From Panorpa germanica (taxonomy: Eukaryota; Arthropoda; Insecta; Mecoptera; Panorpidae), in the NCBI GenBank assembly GCA_963678705.1, contig OY783209.1, forward strand, positions 19,949,311 through 20,013,310: a stretch of DNA of 64,000 nt, given 5' to 3'. This document shows positions 35,586-48,049 of the stretch, piece after piece. The notes beneath the pieces are model-generated. The model ran no database searches. It saw only the letters and a list, made by a program, of their open reading frames with translations, and was not told where the DNA came from. The translations under genes and the position numbers were made by a program. Position 1 is the first letter of the stretch. Each line of letters starts with the position of its first letter.

Positions 35586-36867
35586 TAGTGGTTGCTATTG
35601 TTTATACCATATTTTTATTTCTTCCACATCGTAAGTGGATGGATCTGTTATATCAACATTTTCAATGGCTTTACTGCATTGTTTTAATGATAGTTTGATT
35701 TGATGTATTTTGGTATTTAAGATTTTTAACAACATTGTGAATACAACTTTAAATAATCTTATTAAGTCTTTTTAAATTTAATATTTAAAAATAATTGAAA
35801 ATGTATTATTATTGAAAATAATATAAGCCGTAGGCTATTACGTATAGCACGTAATAAAATCTCTGTGCAAAAATACACAGATGATCTGGTTTGGTTTGAA
35901 AATGTATTCAAACGCTTAGATTGGAATAATATTCGCTTATAGTTTGTGTGTGTGTGTGTGTGTGCTCTAGTGGTCATAGTCCAGTAATAGAACGTTAGAT
36001 GACCTGATTGAGAGGCTAAAAAGTGTGTCCAAATAACACGTGTACGACCGCTATAGTATGGTCATAGCTTAGTAAAGCGTTGAATGACTTGACTAATGCG
36101 GCAAGGAAATATTAACTGCAAAACAGAAAACCGAATAATGTCGATGATGCTCGAATAATTATCCTACAAAAATGATGCAAACTTTGTTGGAAATGAATCA
36201 TTGATGGCCAAACACCTTGGTATAATGCAATAACAATTAAAACAGTGGTATGTGTAAAAGTTTGTAAAAAATAAAAGATGTAACTGCAAAAACCCAAAAT
36301 AGAGGAAATAATAAGGATAGGGTGGGAATTATAAAAATGTTCAGGATTACCTTGACCACCACTGGCGTATAGTAGTTCTCGTTTCAAAATTGAATCCAAA
36401 TGGCTGCAACTGACACGTGTTTTCTGTGGTACTTGGCGCCAAAAGATTAGATTTTCTTTCTGGAATAATCACCTTGCTTGATGAATCCTATGATAAGAAT
36501 CCTTTTTCAAAGATGACCAAATGTGGGAATCCTTTTCGAAGCTGATCCAAAATGGTGTGAATCCTCTTTAAAGATGCTCAATTGTTGGGTATCCTCTTCG
36601 AAGATGACCAAATTGTTGTGTATCCGCTCTCGAAGATGATCAAATTGTTGTATATCCGTTGATGAGAGTCTTGCTTGAAGATGATCAAAATGGTGTATAT
36701 CCGGCTCGAAGACGACCAAATGGATGGGGAGTTTGGACCTATGAAGATCTATAAGCTGTGTGGGCCTATCTGCGATCTGGTAGCGGTATCCAAATTCTCG
36801 GATTGCTCGTTTGCATCCAATTCCTTTGATAGCTTAGATTGCGCCAAAATACGTCGAAGGACCTTTT
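35586..36867 (-). other. BEL 2 leader with primer-site-like array
   Basis: Untranslated leader between the upstream LTR and gag. A CA microsatellite sits at about 35940-35965. From 36490 to 36725 about six degenerate units of some 36-45 bp repeat the theme TTTGGTCATCTTCGAG then GGATA (minus strand), resembling the LTR-adjacent primer site (GGTCCTTCGACG near 36860). The 95-codon frame at 36112-36399 is leader sequence without a known domain. Confidence 0.6.
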
Positions 36868-37427
36868 TGTTATTAATTACTTAATAACAATTTTTTATTT
36901 TTTATATCAGAAAAGCAGCGAAACACTATAATTCAACAGAATACATTTATTTTACAAATACACTGACGGATTACAAAGATTGATTTGATATTTTAATTAA
37001 ATTGCTACTAGTATCGATGTTACGTTGATGTAATTCACGATTTAAACTAATTTTATAATATTCTAATTTAATATTAATTATAATTATATTTCAAAATGTT
37101 TAGCTATGTTTACTGTTCAGCGTTATAGTTATTAATGAATATTTTTAATAATGCCAGCAACGTACATCGATGTAAGCAGCAGGCTTTGGTTATGACAGCA
37201 AGAGTGGTTCACCTTGCAACAGGGCTAGTATTACTTGATACGCAGTACCATTGTACAAATAATGATTTTGTAAGTTTATTAAATAACAAAACAACAGATA
37301 AAATGAAATATTTAACAAAAGAATTCTTGGTGAATAAAACTAAAGTATAAAAAGTAGATTCTAAATGAAATAAATTAATAAAGGCAAAATATCTATATTG
37401 AAATATAGATAGTGCATGCGTTCATTA

Positions 37428-37438
<11 letters not shown>
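36868..37438 (-). repeat. BEL 2 upstream LTR
   Basis: Matches 32450-33012. The right edge merges into the TA tract at 37439-37468. Confidence 0.85.

Positions 37439-37468
<30 letters not shown>
37439..37468. repeat. TA microsatellite, Helitron target
   Basis: A TA run with one CA step. The Helitron begins TC right after host A at 37468, and the tract continues at 40786-40799 between two Helitron insertions. Confidence 0.9.
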
Positions 37469-37469
<1 letters not shown>

Positions 37470-40400
37470 CTACTATATAAAAATAAGTCGGGTTTTCCTT
37501 CCTGACGTTATAACTCCAGAACGCACGAACCGATTTCCACGGTTTTGCATTCGTTGGAAAGGTCTCGGGCTCCGTGAGGTTTATAGCAAAGAAAATTCAG
37601 GAATTCAGGAAAAATTTCAACAGAAAAGCGGGAAAATCTTTTTTCACATACAGCGCCTACTCTGATACATAGCATATATACAAACCAATATTTTAAGTAG
37701 ACCGGTGTTTTAAGTAGTAGGCGCCGGTGCGTGATACATTGTTTGACAGCTACTCATTATTCTCTGCTCAGTTAATTAATTTCATGTGACAAACCGGTAT
37801 TGTGTTCATTGTGAAATTGTGAAAAAAAATTTAAAAAAATAAGTTATTCATTTCCTAATATTTAAATTGGAAACCATCAAATCAATCACGTGTATTGTGC
37901 AAATTTTTATTCAATTTCAACAGCAGGCATTTGTCTTTAAGGTGGTAAGTTGAACTGTGTAAATTATGTGGATCGTGCATTTAAGGTTACATTCACCACT
38001 CTGTCCATAGTCCAAAATGCCTAGAGGATGACGTGCGAACATCGGCCGCCGCGCAAGACATGCAAGCCAGCAACAACTGTATTCACAGAACTTAAGCAAA
38101 GAAAGACAAAATTTAATAACAGAAAATGCCCGATTGAGACAACGCGTGAGCACACGAAGATCATTGGCATCATACAATCGCTTGGCATTCCAATATGATA
38201 CCACTGCGAACTACAGTGATGATGAAAATTTAGATATTAGACGAACGACGACTATATGCCGATATTGCAATGCGTTAAAGTTCAAAAGAGAAACGGCTGG
38301 ATTGTGCTGCGCAAGTGGAAAAGTCAAACTGGATCCATTACTAACACCACCACAGCCACTGAAACCATTGTTCGATGGAAGTGATCCCGATTCCAGCCAT
38401 TTTCTTCAACACATCCTTGAATACAATAACTGCTTTCGCATGACTTTCTTTGGAGCTAATATCATTCGAGAAGGCGGCTTCATCCCGACTTGCAAGGTAA
38501 AAGATACAACACAAATAACCAATCACTCACACCAACACGATGAATTGCAGCACATAACAACTACATATACACCACATACTACACCATCACACGATCAGAA
38601 GTTACACCGTATTCTTCAACAAATGATTGTTTGCAATTACAGATACAAGGACAAATATATCATTTGCATGGTTCAATGGTGCCAACACCAGATGAACCGC
38701 ATCAATTTCTGCAAATATATTTCATTTCGTCGATGGTGGATCAGCTAAATGTGCGGTGCAATATACAGGGAACACAACAGTTAAAGAGACGAATTATTAA
38801 ACAGTTGCAAGCATTTTTTCACGCTAATAATGCTGTGGTTAATATGTTCAAAACAGCATTGGAACGAATGCCATCGGATACGCACAAATTTGTCATAAGA
38901 GCGGATTGTACCCCAACAGGTGAACATGTGCGAAGATTCAATGCACCCACCGTTAATGATGTTGCTGCAATTATTGTTGGCGATCCAACTAAATCGCGAG
39001 ACATTGTCGTTCAGCGAAGAAGCAATATCATGCATCGTGTAAACGAGACACATCGTTTGTACGATGCGTTACAATATCCAATCATTTATTGGCAAGGGCA
39101 AGACGGATACGACATCACGTTGAAGATGGTCGATCCAATTACAGGTACAATATTCACACACTAATTATTGCTATTATTGCTATTATTGGTTTCCATTAAC
39201 AATTCATTTAATTTTGCATTTTCAGGTGTATCAACGAATAAAAATCTAAGCGCAATGAATTACTATGCGTATCGTATAATGATTCGTACACATGAGGAGA
39301 ATGTCATTCTGAAGTGCCGTCGGCTATTCCAGCAATTCGCTGTCGACATGTATGTCAAAGTCGAGACCGAACGTTTAGCGTTCATCCGATTCAATCAGGA
39401 AAAGCTACGATCTGAGGACTATATACACTTGCGTGATGCTATTCATTCAGATGGTGATGTTCAGAATATTGGACGTCTGACGATTCTCCCATCATCTTAC
39501 ATCGGAAGCCCACGACACATGCACGAATACGCTCAAGACGCTATGACGTACGTGCGAAATTATGGAACTCCGGATTTATTTATTACGTTCACATGCAATC
39601 CGAAGTGGACGGAAAATGAACGTGAGTTGGAACCGGGCCAAAAACCGCAAGATCGCCATGACATAATCGCCAGAGTATTTCAGCAAAAACTCAAGGTTAT
39701 GATGGATGTGCTTACTAAGTATCGAGTTTTTGGTGACACACGTTGTTATATGTACTCGGTGGAATGGCAGAAGCGTGGACTACCGCATGCTCATATCCTA
39801 ATTTGGTTGCTGAACAAATTACATTCAAATGAATTGGATGACATCATATCAGCTGAAATTTCTGATCCAGTCACTGATCCCCATCTACACGACATTGTGA
39901 CGACACAGATAATGCATGGACCGTGCGGTGCATTAAATCCATTATCGCCTTGCATGGCTGATGGAAAGTGCACAAAACGATATCCGCGACCGTTAGTTGC
40001 TGAAACAGTCACAGGGAACGATGGATATCCAGTTTATCGTCGGCGTTCAAAAGAAGATAATGGTCGAACTATCAAAGTTAAAGTTAAAAATCAAGAGATT
40101 GAGATCGGAAATGAATTCATTGTACCATATTGCCCGCTGCTATCACGAATTTTCAAAACACATGCAAACGTTGAGAGTTGTCATTCGGCCAAATCAATCA
40201 AATATTTGTGCAAGTACGTCACAAAAGGCAGCGACATGGCTGTGTTTGGTATTGCGTCGGAAAATGCGAATGACGAAATCAGCAACTTCCAAATGGGCAG
40301 ATACGTCAGTACTAATGAAGCACTGTGGCGATTATTGTCATTTCAAATTCATGAAAGATATCCCACAGTTGTACATTTAGCAGTGCATTTGGAAAATGGC

Positions 40401-40785
40401 CAAAGAGTTTACTTCACTGAGGCTAATGCGGCACAACGAGCTGAGAGACCACCATCGACAACATTGACTAGCTTCTTTGCAATGTGTGAAGCAGATCCAT
40501 TCGCAGCGACGCTGATGTACGTTGAAATGCCCAAGTATTACACTTGGAATCAATCAACAAAGAAATTCCAACGTCGCAAACAAGGAACCCCAGTTCCAGA
40601 TTGGCCACAGGTGTTTTCCACTGATGCACTAGGTCGCATGTATACTGTTCATCCTAGCGAATAAAATTTTTCCTTTTCAAATATAAAACAAAAAAAAAAA
40701 TTTTCTTCATCTTTTAATCACCAAACGAAATGTTACATAAAACGAAGCCATCTGATGGCGAAACGGAGTTCGCCGGGTTTGCTAG
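37469..40785 (+). mobile_element. Helitron with Rep gene, no helicase
   Basis: 3,317-bp rolling-circle transposon. The 5' end is TCTACTATATAAAAATAAG after host A. The following CCAGAACGCACGAACCGATT and GCATTCGTTGGAAAGG motifs are typical of insect Helitron 5' ends. The 3' end has the hairpin GGCGAA/TTCGCC (about 40758-40774), then GGGTTTG and CTAG at 40782-40785, before host T. There is no target duplication, as expected. It encodes a spliced Rep endonuclease but none of the PIF1-like helicase that autonomous Helitrons carry. At 3.3 kb it is well short of the 5-6 kb or more usual for autonomous copies, so the 3' half of the gene has been lost by internal deletion. Confidence 0.9.
38017..40664 (+). 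pseudogene. Helitron Rep endonuclease, two introns, truncated
   Basis: Rep part of a RepHel protein, in three exons: 38017-38496, 38643-39144 and 39226-40664. The introns are GT-AG, 146 bp (phase 0) and 81 bp (phase 1), and the protein reads smoothly across both (CK to IQGQIYHL; DPITG to VSTNKN). Features: an N-terminal Cys motif (CRYCNALKF..GLCCASGKV), a Helitron N domain (IYHLHGSMVP), then the HUH nuclease with FITFTCNPKW, the metal-binding GLPHAHILIW box and the tyrosine motif YLCKYVTKG. All nuclease residues are present, so single-strand nicking chemistry is plausible. Codon 5 after MPRG is TGA (38029-38031), probably from CGA, and translation stops at 40662-40664 just before the helicase should start. 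It is probably inactive, though recent. Confidence 0.85.
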
Positions 40786-40799
40786 TATATATATATATA
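40786..40799. repeat. TA tract between two Helitron insertions
   Basis: Fourteen bases of TA repeat separate CTAG of the plus-strand Helitron from CTAG of the minus-strand array. Confidence 0.9.
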
Positions 40800-43700
40800 C
40801 TAGCTTTTACCCCCGTCGCAAGCGACGTGTCTTTTGTGTGTTGCTTGAACTTCATGTAAACATTTAAATTTTAGTAACGTTTACCACGTCGCAAAGCGAA
40901 GTCTTTTTGGCTTGTATGATTTGAAACCAATAAAATAATTCGTAATTACATTTTATATTTAATTCTATGTTTAAATTGAAATAATAAATAAACTCGCGCA
41001 CATATACATGACATATAAATTGACTAAAAATAAATATATTTTTAACAAAATAAAAAATATTTTCAATTTATGCGTTATTTGACCAACTTTTTTTCAAAGT
41101 TTGGGATTTTTTTTTTCGATTCGTAAATAAGTTACCAAGATTAGCCTATATACAAAATTTCAACTTTCTGGCACAATTTTTACTCTCGGAAAATACTGCC
41201 CCCGTGCCCCCAAACAAAATTTTGGAAGTTTGAATTTTTTTTTTATTAATAATATACTTAATTATTCTAGAATCCAGAATATGAACTTTCTCCAAAGTTC
41301 CCTACCGGGCCCCCGAATTTCTTCAACCCCCCTTTTTCACTTTTTGAATTTCTAATTTTTGAGAAATGTCAGCATTGAATACCTTAATACACATGCAAAA
41401 TTTCAACTTTCTATCTTTTACGAATTAAAAATAATACAGCAAAAAAGGGTTCACTTTTTTTCCAGTTTTTCCAAAATTACGGGTTTCCAGGAAGTTCAGG
41501 GAAAAATCCAAGGACGCCAAAAGTCTTAGAATTTTTTTCTCTACGAAATAGGAAATTTTTAAAAACTTCCCTGGAGCCGTTTTCGAGATGCCATACAAAA
41601 TTCGAACCAAACATATAAGAATATAAATATACACCTGGGACATTATAATATACTTGAGGTTACCCCCGTCGCAATGCGACGTCTTTTTGGCGTGTATCAT
41701 TTAAATCCAATAAAATAATTCGTAATTAAATTTCATATTTAACTGTTCTATTTTTAAATTGAAATAATTAATAAACTCGCGTACATATACACACATATAA
41801 ATTGACTAAAAAAATATTATTTTTTTATCAAAATAAAAAATATTTTTAATTTATGCGTTATTTGACCAACTTTTTTTCAAAATTTGGGATTTTTTTTTTC
41901 GATTCGTAAATAAGTTACCAAGGTTAGCCTATATACAAAATTTCAACTTTCTAGCACAATTTTTACCCTCGGAAAATACTGCCCCCGTGCCCCCAAATAA
42001 AATTTTGAAATTTTGAATTTTTTTTCATTAATAATATACTTAATTATTCTAGAATTCAGAATATGAACTTTCTCCAAAGTTTCCTACCGGGCCCCCGAAT
42101 TTCTTTAACCCCCCCCTTTTTCAATTATTGAATTTCTAATTTTTGAGAAATATCAGCCTTAAATAGCTTAATACACATGCAAAATTTCAACTTTCTATCT
42201 TTTACGACTTAAAAGTAATACAGCAAAAAAGGGATCACTTTTTTTCCAGTTTTTCCAAAATTACGGGTTTCCAGGAAATTCAGGGAAAAATCCGGGGACG
42301 CCAAAGGTCTTAGAATTTTTTTCTCTACGAAATAGGCAATTTTCAAAAACTTCCCTGGAGCCGTTTTCGAGATGCCATACAAAATTTGAACCAAACATAT
42401 AAACATACTAGCTTTTACTACCGTCGCAAGCGACGTCTGTCTTTTGTGTGTGGCTTGAACTTTATGTAAAAATTTTAATTCCACCAGAGTATACCCCCGT
42501 CTTAAAGCGTAAAGCGTCTTTTTGGCGTGTATATTTGAATCCAATAATATAATTCGTAATTACAATTCATATTTAACTTTATCAAAGTTTACCCCCGTCG
42601 CAAAGCGACGTCTTTTTGGCGTGTATCATTGGAATCCAATAAAATAATTCGTAATTACATTTCATATTTAACTCTATTTTTAAATTGAAATAATAAATAA
42701 ACTCGCGCACATATACATTAACACATATAAATTGACTAAAAAAATATATTTTTTTATCAAAATAAAAAATATTTTCATTTTATGCGTTATTTGACCAACT
42801 TTTTTTCAAAATTTGGGATTTTTTTTTTCGATTCGTAAATAAGTTTCCAAGGTTAGCCTATATTCAAAATTTCAACTTTCTAGCACAATTTTTACTTTCA
42901 GCAAATACTACCCCCGTGCCCCAAAATAAAATTTTGAAATTTTGAATTTTTTTTTATTAATAATATACCTAATTATTCTAGAATCCAGAATATGAACTTT
43001 CTCTAAAGTTCCCTACCGGGCCCCCGAATTTCTTCAACCCCCCCTTTTTCAATTTTTGAATTTATAATTTTTGAGAAATGTAAGCATTGAATACCTTAAT
43101 ACAGATGCAAAATTTCAACTTTCTATCTCTTACCAACTCAAAATAATACAACAAAAAAGGGCTCACTTTTTTTCCAGTTTTTCCAAAATAACGGGTTTCC
43201 AGGAAATTCAGGGATAAATCCAGGGAAGCCAAAAGTCTTAGAATTATTTTCTCTACGAAATAGGCAATTTTTAAAAACTTCCCTGGAGCCGTTTTCGCGC
43301 TGCCATACAAAATTCAGTACCAAACATATAAGAATATAAGAATACTAGCATATACCCCCGTCGCAAGCGACGTTTGTTTTTTGTGAGTGGCTTGAATTTC
43401 AAGTCAAAATTTAATTTTTAAATTGAAATAATAAATAAACTCGTCCTATATTGATTTAACATTTAATAACAATTAATTTTTCATACAAACTGGCTAAGAA
43501 AATACATTTTTTATATCAAAATAAAAAATATTTTGAATTTATGCGATATTTGAACAACTTTTTTTCAAAATTTGGGATTTTTTTTTCGATTCGTAAATAA
43601 GTTGCCAAGGTTAGCCTATATACAAAATTTCAACTTTCTAGCACAATTTTTACTCTCGGCAAATACTGCCCCCGTGCCCCCTAAAAAAATTTTAAAATTT

Positions 43701-46700
43701 TGAATTTTTTTTTTTTTTAATAATATACTTAATTATTCTAGAATCCAGAAAATGAATTTTCTCCAAAGTTCCCTACCGGGCCCCCGAATTTCTTTAATCC
43801 CCCCTTTTTCATTTTTTGAATTTCTAATTTTTGAGAAATGTCAGCATTGAATACCTTAATACACATGCAAAATTGCAACTTTCTATCTTATACGAATTAA
43901 AAGTAATGCAGCAAAAAAGGAATCACTTTTTTTCCAGTTTTTCCAAAATTAAGGGTTTCCAGGTAATTCAGGGAAAAATCCGGGGAAGCCAAAAGTCTTA
44001 GAATATTTTTCTTTACGAAATAGGAAATTTTTAAAAACTTCGCTGAAGCCGTTTTCGAGATGCCATACAAAATTCGAACCAAACATATAAACACATAAAC
44101 ATATAAGAATATAAATATACACTTGGGACATTATAATATACTTGAGTTTATTCTCGTCGCAATGCGACATCTTTTTGGCGTGTATCATTTAAATTCAATA
44201 AAATAATTCGTAATTAAATTTCATATTTAACTGTTCTATTTTCAAATTGAAATAATAAATAAACTCGCGCACATATACACACTTATAAATTGACTAAAAA
44301 AATATTATTTTTTTATCAAAATAAAAAATATTTTCAATTTATGCGTTATTTGACCAACTTTTTTTCAAAATTTGGGATTTTTTTTTTCGATTCGTAAATA
44401 AGTTACCAAGGTTAGCCTATATTCAAAATTTCAACTTTTTAGCACAATTTTTACTCTCGGCAAATACTGCCCCCGTGCCCCTCAATAAAATTTTAAAATT
44501 TTGAAATTTTTTTTATTAATAATATATTTAATTATTCTACAATCCAGAATATGAACTTTCTCCAAAGTTCCCTACCGGGCCCCCGAATTTCTTCAACCCC
44601 CCCTTTTTCTATTTTTGAAATTCTAATTTTTGAGAAATGTCAGCATTAAATAGCTTAATACACATGCAAAATTTCAACTTTCTATCTTTTACGACTTGAA
44701 AGTAATACAGCAAAAAAGGGATCACTTTTTTTCCAGGTTTTCCAAAATTACGGGTTTCCAGGAAATTCAGGGAAAAATTCGGGGACGCCAAAAGTCTTAG
44801 AATTTTTTTCTCTACGTAATAGGAAATTTTTAGAAACTTCCCTGGAGCCGTTTTCGCGCTGCCATACAAAATTCAGTACCAAACATATAAGAATATAAAC
44901 ATACTAGCTTTTACCCCCGTCGCAAGCGACGTCTGTTTTTTGTGTGTGGCTTGAATTTCATGTCAAAATTTAATTCCATTTTTAAACTGAAATAATAAAT
45001 AAATTCGTCCTATATTAATTTTACATATTATAACAATTAATTTTTCATTCAAACTGACTAAGGAAATATATTTTTTATATCAAAATAAAAAATATTTTCA
45101 ATTCATGCGTTATTTGACCAACTTTTTTTCAAAATTTGGCATTTTTTTTCGATTAGTAAATAAGTTACCACGGTTAGCCTATATACAAAATTTCAACTTT
45201 CTAGCACAATTTTTACACTCGGAAATTACTGCCCCCCGTGCCCCAAAATAAAATTTTGAAATTTTGAATTTTTCTTTTATTAATAATACACTTAATTATT
45301 CTAAAATCTAGAATATGAACTTTCTCCAAAGTTTTCTACCAGGCCCCCGAATTTCTTCAACCCCCCCTTTTTCAATTTTTGAATTTCTAATTTTTGAGAA
45401 ATGTCAGCATAAAATACCCTAATACACATGCGAAATTTCAACTTTCTATCTTTTACGAATTAAAAGTAATACAGCAAAAAAGTCACACTTTTTTTCCAGT
45501 TTTTCCAAAATTACGGGTTTCCAGGAAATTCAGGGAAAAATCCGGAGACGCCAAAAGTCTTAAAAAAATTTTCTCTACAAAACAGGCAATTTTCAAAAAC
45601 ATTGACGAAGCCGTTTTCGCGCTGCCATACAAAATTTGCTACCAAACATGTAAGAATATAAGATCTCTAGAGTTTACCTCCGTCGCAATGCGACGTCCTT
45701 TGGTCGAGTATGATTTGAATCCAATAAAATAATTCGTAATTACATTTCATATTTAATTCTATTTTTAAATTGAAATAATAAATAAACTCGCCACACATAT
45801 AAACTGACTAAAAAAAATTTTTTTTTTTTTACAAAATAAAAAATATTTTAAGTTTGTTCGTTATTTGACCAACTTTTTTTCAAAATTTGGGAATTTTTTT
45901 TTCGATTCGTAAATTAGGTACCAAAGTTAGCCTATATAAAAAATTTCAACTTTTTAGCACAATTTTTACACTCGGAAATTACTGCCCCCCGTGCCCCCAA
46001 ATAAAATTTTGAAATTTTGAATTTTTTTTTATTGATAATATACTTAATTATTCTAGAATCCAGAATATGAACTATCTCCAAAGTTTCCTAACGGGCCCCC
46101 GAATTTCATCAGCCCCCCCTTTTTCAATTTTTGAATTTCTAATTTTTGAGAAATGTCAGCATTGAATATTCACCTTAATACACATGCAAAATTTCAACTT
46201 TCTATCTTTTACGAATTAAAAGTAATACAGCAAAAAAGGAATCACTTTTTTTCCAGATTTTCCAAAATTACGGGTTTCCAGGAAATTCAGGGAAAAATCC
46301 GGGGACGCCAAAAGTCTTAGAATTTTTTTCTCTACGAAATAGGAAATTTACAAAAAGATCGCCGGAGCCGTTTTCGCGCTGCCATACAAAATTCAGTACC
46401 AAACATATAAACATATAAGAATACTAGCTTTTACCCCCGTCGCAAGCGACGTCTGTCTTTTGCGTGTGGCTTGAACTTCATGCAAAAATTTAGATGCCAG
46501 CAGAGTTTACCCCCGTCGCAAAGCGACGTCTTTTTGGCGTGTATGATTTGAATTCAATAGAATAATTCGTAATTACATTTCATATTTAATTCTATTTTTA
46601 AATTGAAATAATAAATAAACTCGCCACACATATAAATTGACTAAAAAATATATTTTTTTTATCAAAATAAAAAATATTTCAATTTATGCGTTATTTGACA

Positions 46701-47517
46701 AACTTTTTTTCAAAATTTGCGATTTTTTTTTTTGATTCGTAAATAAGTTACTAAGGTTAGCCTACATACAAAATTTCAATTTTCTAGCACAATTTTTACT
46801 TTCGGCAAATACTGCCCCCGTGCCCCCCAATAAAATATTTAAATTTTGAATTTTTTTTCATTGATAATATACTTAGTTATTCTAGAATCCAGAATATGAA
46901 CTTTCTCCAAAGTTCCCTAACGGGCCCCCGAATTTCTTCAACCCCCCCTTTTTTAATTTTTGAATTTCTAATTTTTGAGAAATGTCAGCATTGAATACCT
47001 TAATACACATGCAAAATTTCAACTTTCTATCGTTTACGACTTAAAAGTAATACAGCAAAAAAGGGATCACTTTTTTTCCAGTTTTTCCAAAATTACGGGT
47101 TTCCAGGAAATTCAGGGAAAAATCCGGGGACGCCAAAAGTCTTAGAATTTTTTTCTCTACGAAATAGGAAATTTTTAAAAAGATCGCCGGAGCCGTTTTC
47201 GCGCTGCCATACAAAATTCAGTACCAAACATATAAGATCATAAGAATATAAGAATAGATTCAAACACCTGGGACATTATAATATATGATAAGAATATAAG
47301 AATATAAGAATATAAGAATATAAGAATATAAGAATATAAGAATATAAACATATAAGAATAGATTCAAACACCTGGGACATTATAATATATGATAAGAATA
47401 GATTCAAACAGTTGGAACATTATAATATAGGATAAACAAACAGTTGGAACATTATAATATAGGATAAGAAAATAAGAATATAAGAATATAAATATACACC
47501 TGGGACATTATAATATA

Positions 47518-47520
<3 letters not shown>
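40800..47520 (-). mobile_element. Helitron-derived repeat array 2
   Basis: About eight tandem units of the family seen at 18051-20588, minus orientation. The plus strand starts CTAGCTTTTACCCCCGTCG at 40800 after host A, and ends ATAATATATGA at 47520 before TA repeat. Further CTAG-type 3' ends with the hairpin CGTCGCAAGCGACG recur near 42408, 43345, 44904 and 46425. A second related hairpin (CGTCGCAAAGCGACG) lies inside several units. The 5'-side mark CCATACAAAATT recurs near 41590, 42375, 43304, 44061, 44864, 45627, 46382 and 47209. Units contain no Rep or helicase. The arrangement fits repeated insertion at, or copying through, Helitron ends. Confidence 0.8.
47225..47520 (-). repeat. Multiplied Helitron 5' ends
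   Basis: The 5'-terminal module ending GGGACATTATAATATATGA or GGAACATTATAATATAGGA (plus strand) occurs five times in under 300 bp, separated by runs of ATAAGAATATAAGAAT. Each carries the TC end on the minus strand. It is an array of ends without bodies. Confidence 0.75.

Positions 47521-47574
<54 letters not shown>
47521..47574. repeat. TA microsatellite
   Basis: Long perfect TA run directly after the Helitron array end. It is the likely host target, matching the TA tract at 40786-40799 on the other side. Confidence 0.95.
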
Positions 47575-47577
<3 letters not shown>

Positions 47578-47623
47578 ATATCTATCTATAACTATGTATC
47601 TATATACATTAGTGTATATATAT

Positions 47624-47722
47624 ATAAACTAAATGCAGAAAAAACAAAAATAATGGTATTCCAAAAAGAAGGAAAAAGAATACAGCAAATGTGGAAATAT
47701 AAAACAGACGACATTTACATTA
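47624..47722 (+). pseudogene. Small LINE RT fragment
   Basis: Reads KLNAEKTKIMVFQKEGKR then MWKYKTDDIYI, the thumb-adjacent segment of RTs of jockey/R1/CR1-type LINEs (NxxKTKIMVFRKGG..W.Y). It is about 33 codons, sitting between two TA microsatellites, and not joined to any other LINE part. Confidence 0.6.
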
Positions 47723-47729
47723 TATATAA

Positions 47730-47731
<2 letters not shown>

Positions 47732-47790
<59 letters not shown>
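47732..47790. repeat. TA microsatellite
   Basis: Second long TA run on the other side of the small LINE fragment. Confidence 0.95.
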
Positions 47791-47794
<4 letters not shown>

Positions 47795-48049
47795 GGGATT
47801 TTCATATAAACGGTGGAACATTTTGACAATTACAAACATTATAATAGGTAGATTTAAAAAATCGACTCTTCAAAAATGACTTCTCAACCCAATTTTTTTT
47901 AAATTTTTATTTTAAGTGCATTAACTTTTAAAAGTTATTAATACTAAAAACAAATATATACATTCAATATTTAATCATTTACAATACATTATTCGTAATT
48001 CATAATTTACAACTTATAAATATATTAAAATAAAGAAATTAAATTTGTT

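Larger units (their letters stand above)
32450..37438 (-). mobile_element. BEL/Pao element 2, reduced
   Basis: Minus-strand BEL/Pao fossil with two LTRs of about 565 bp (32450-33012 and 36868-37438) that differ at only a handful of sites by eye, so the insertion is young. It keeps a leader with a primer-site-like array, gag, a CCHC region, the retropepsin and the very end of pol (PPSQWMLGRVVKL). RT, RNase H and the integrase core are absent, and part of gag is present twice in tandem. It looks non-autonomous and is broken, with several breaks. Related to, but clearly distinct from, BEL element 1 at 51.9-59.1 kb. No target duplication could be set, since its right end runs into a TA microsatellite. 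Confidence 0.85.

Noticed and set aside
36112-36399. 95-codon hydrophobic frame on the minus strand
   Set aside because: It sits in the BEL 2 leader, has no known domain, and its composition matches untranslated leader sequence.
41425-45732. Recurring 60-125-codon frames with shared peptides such as APGKFLKISYFVEKKILRLL
   Set aside because: They occur once per Helitron unit on the minus strand and follow the DNA repeat. Different frames of the same DNA are equally open (for example GSREVFENFLFRR), so there is no sign of coding.
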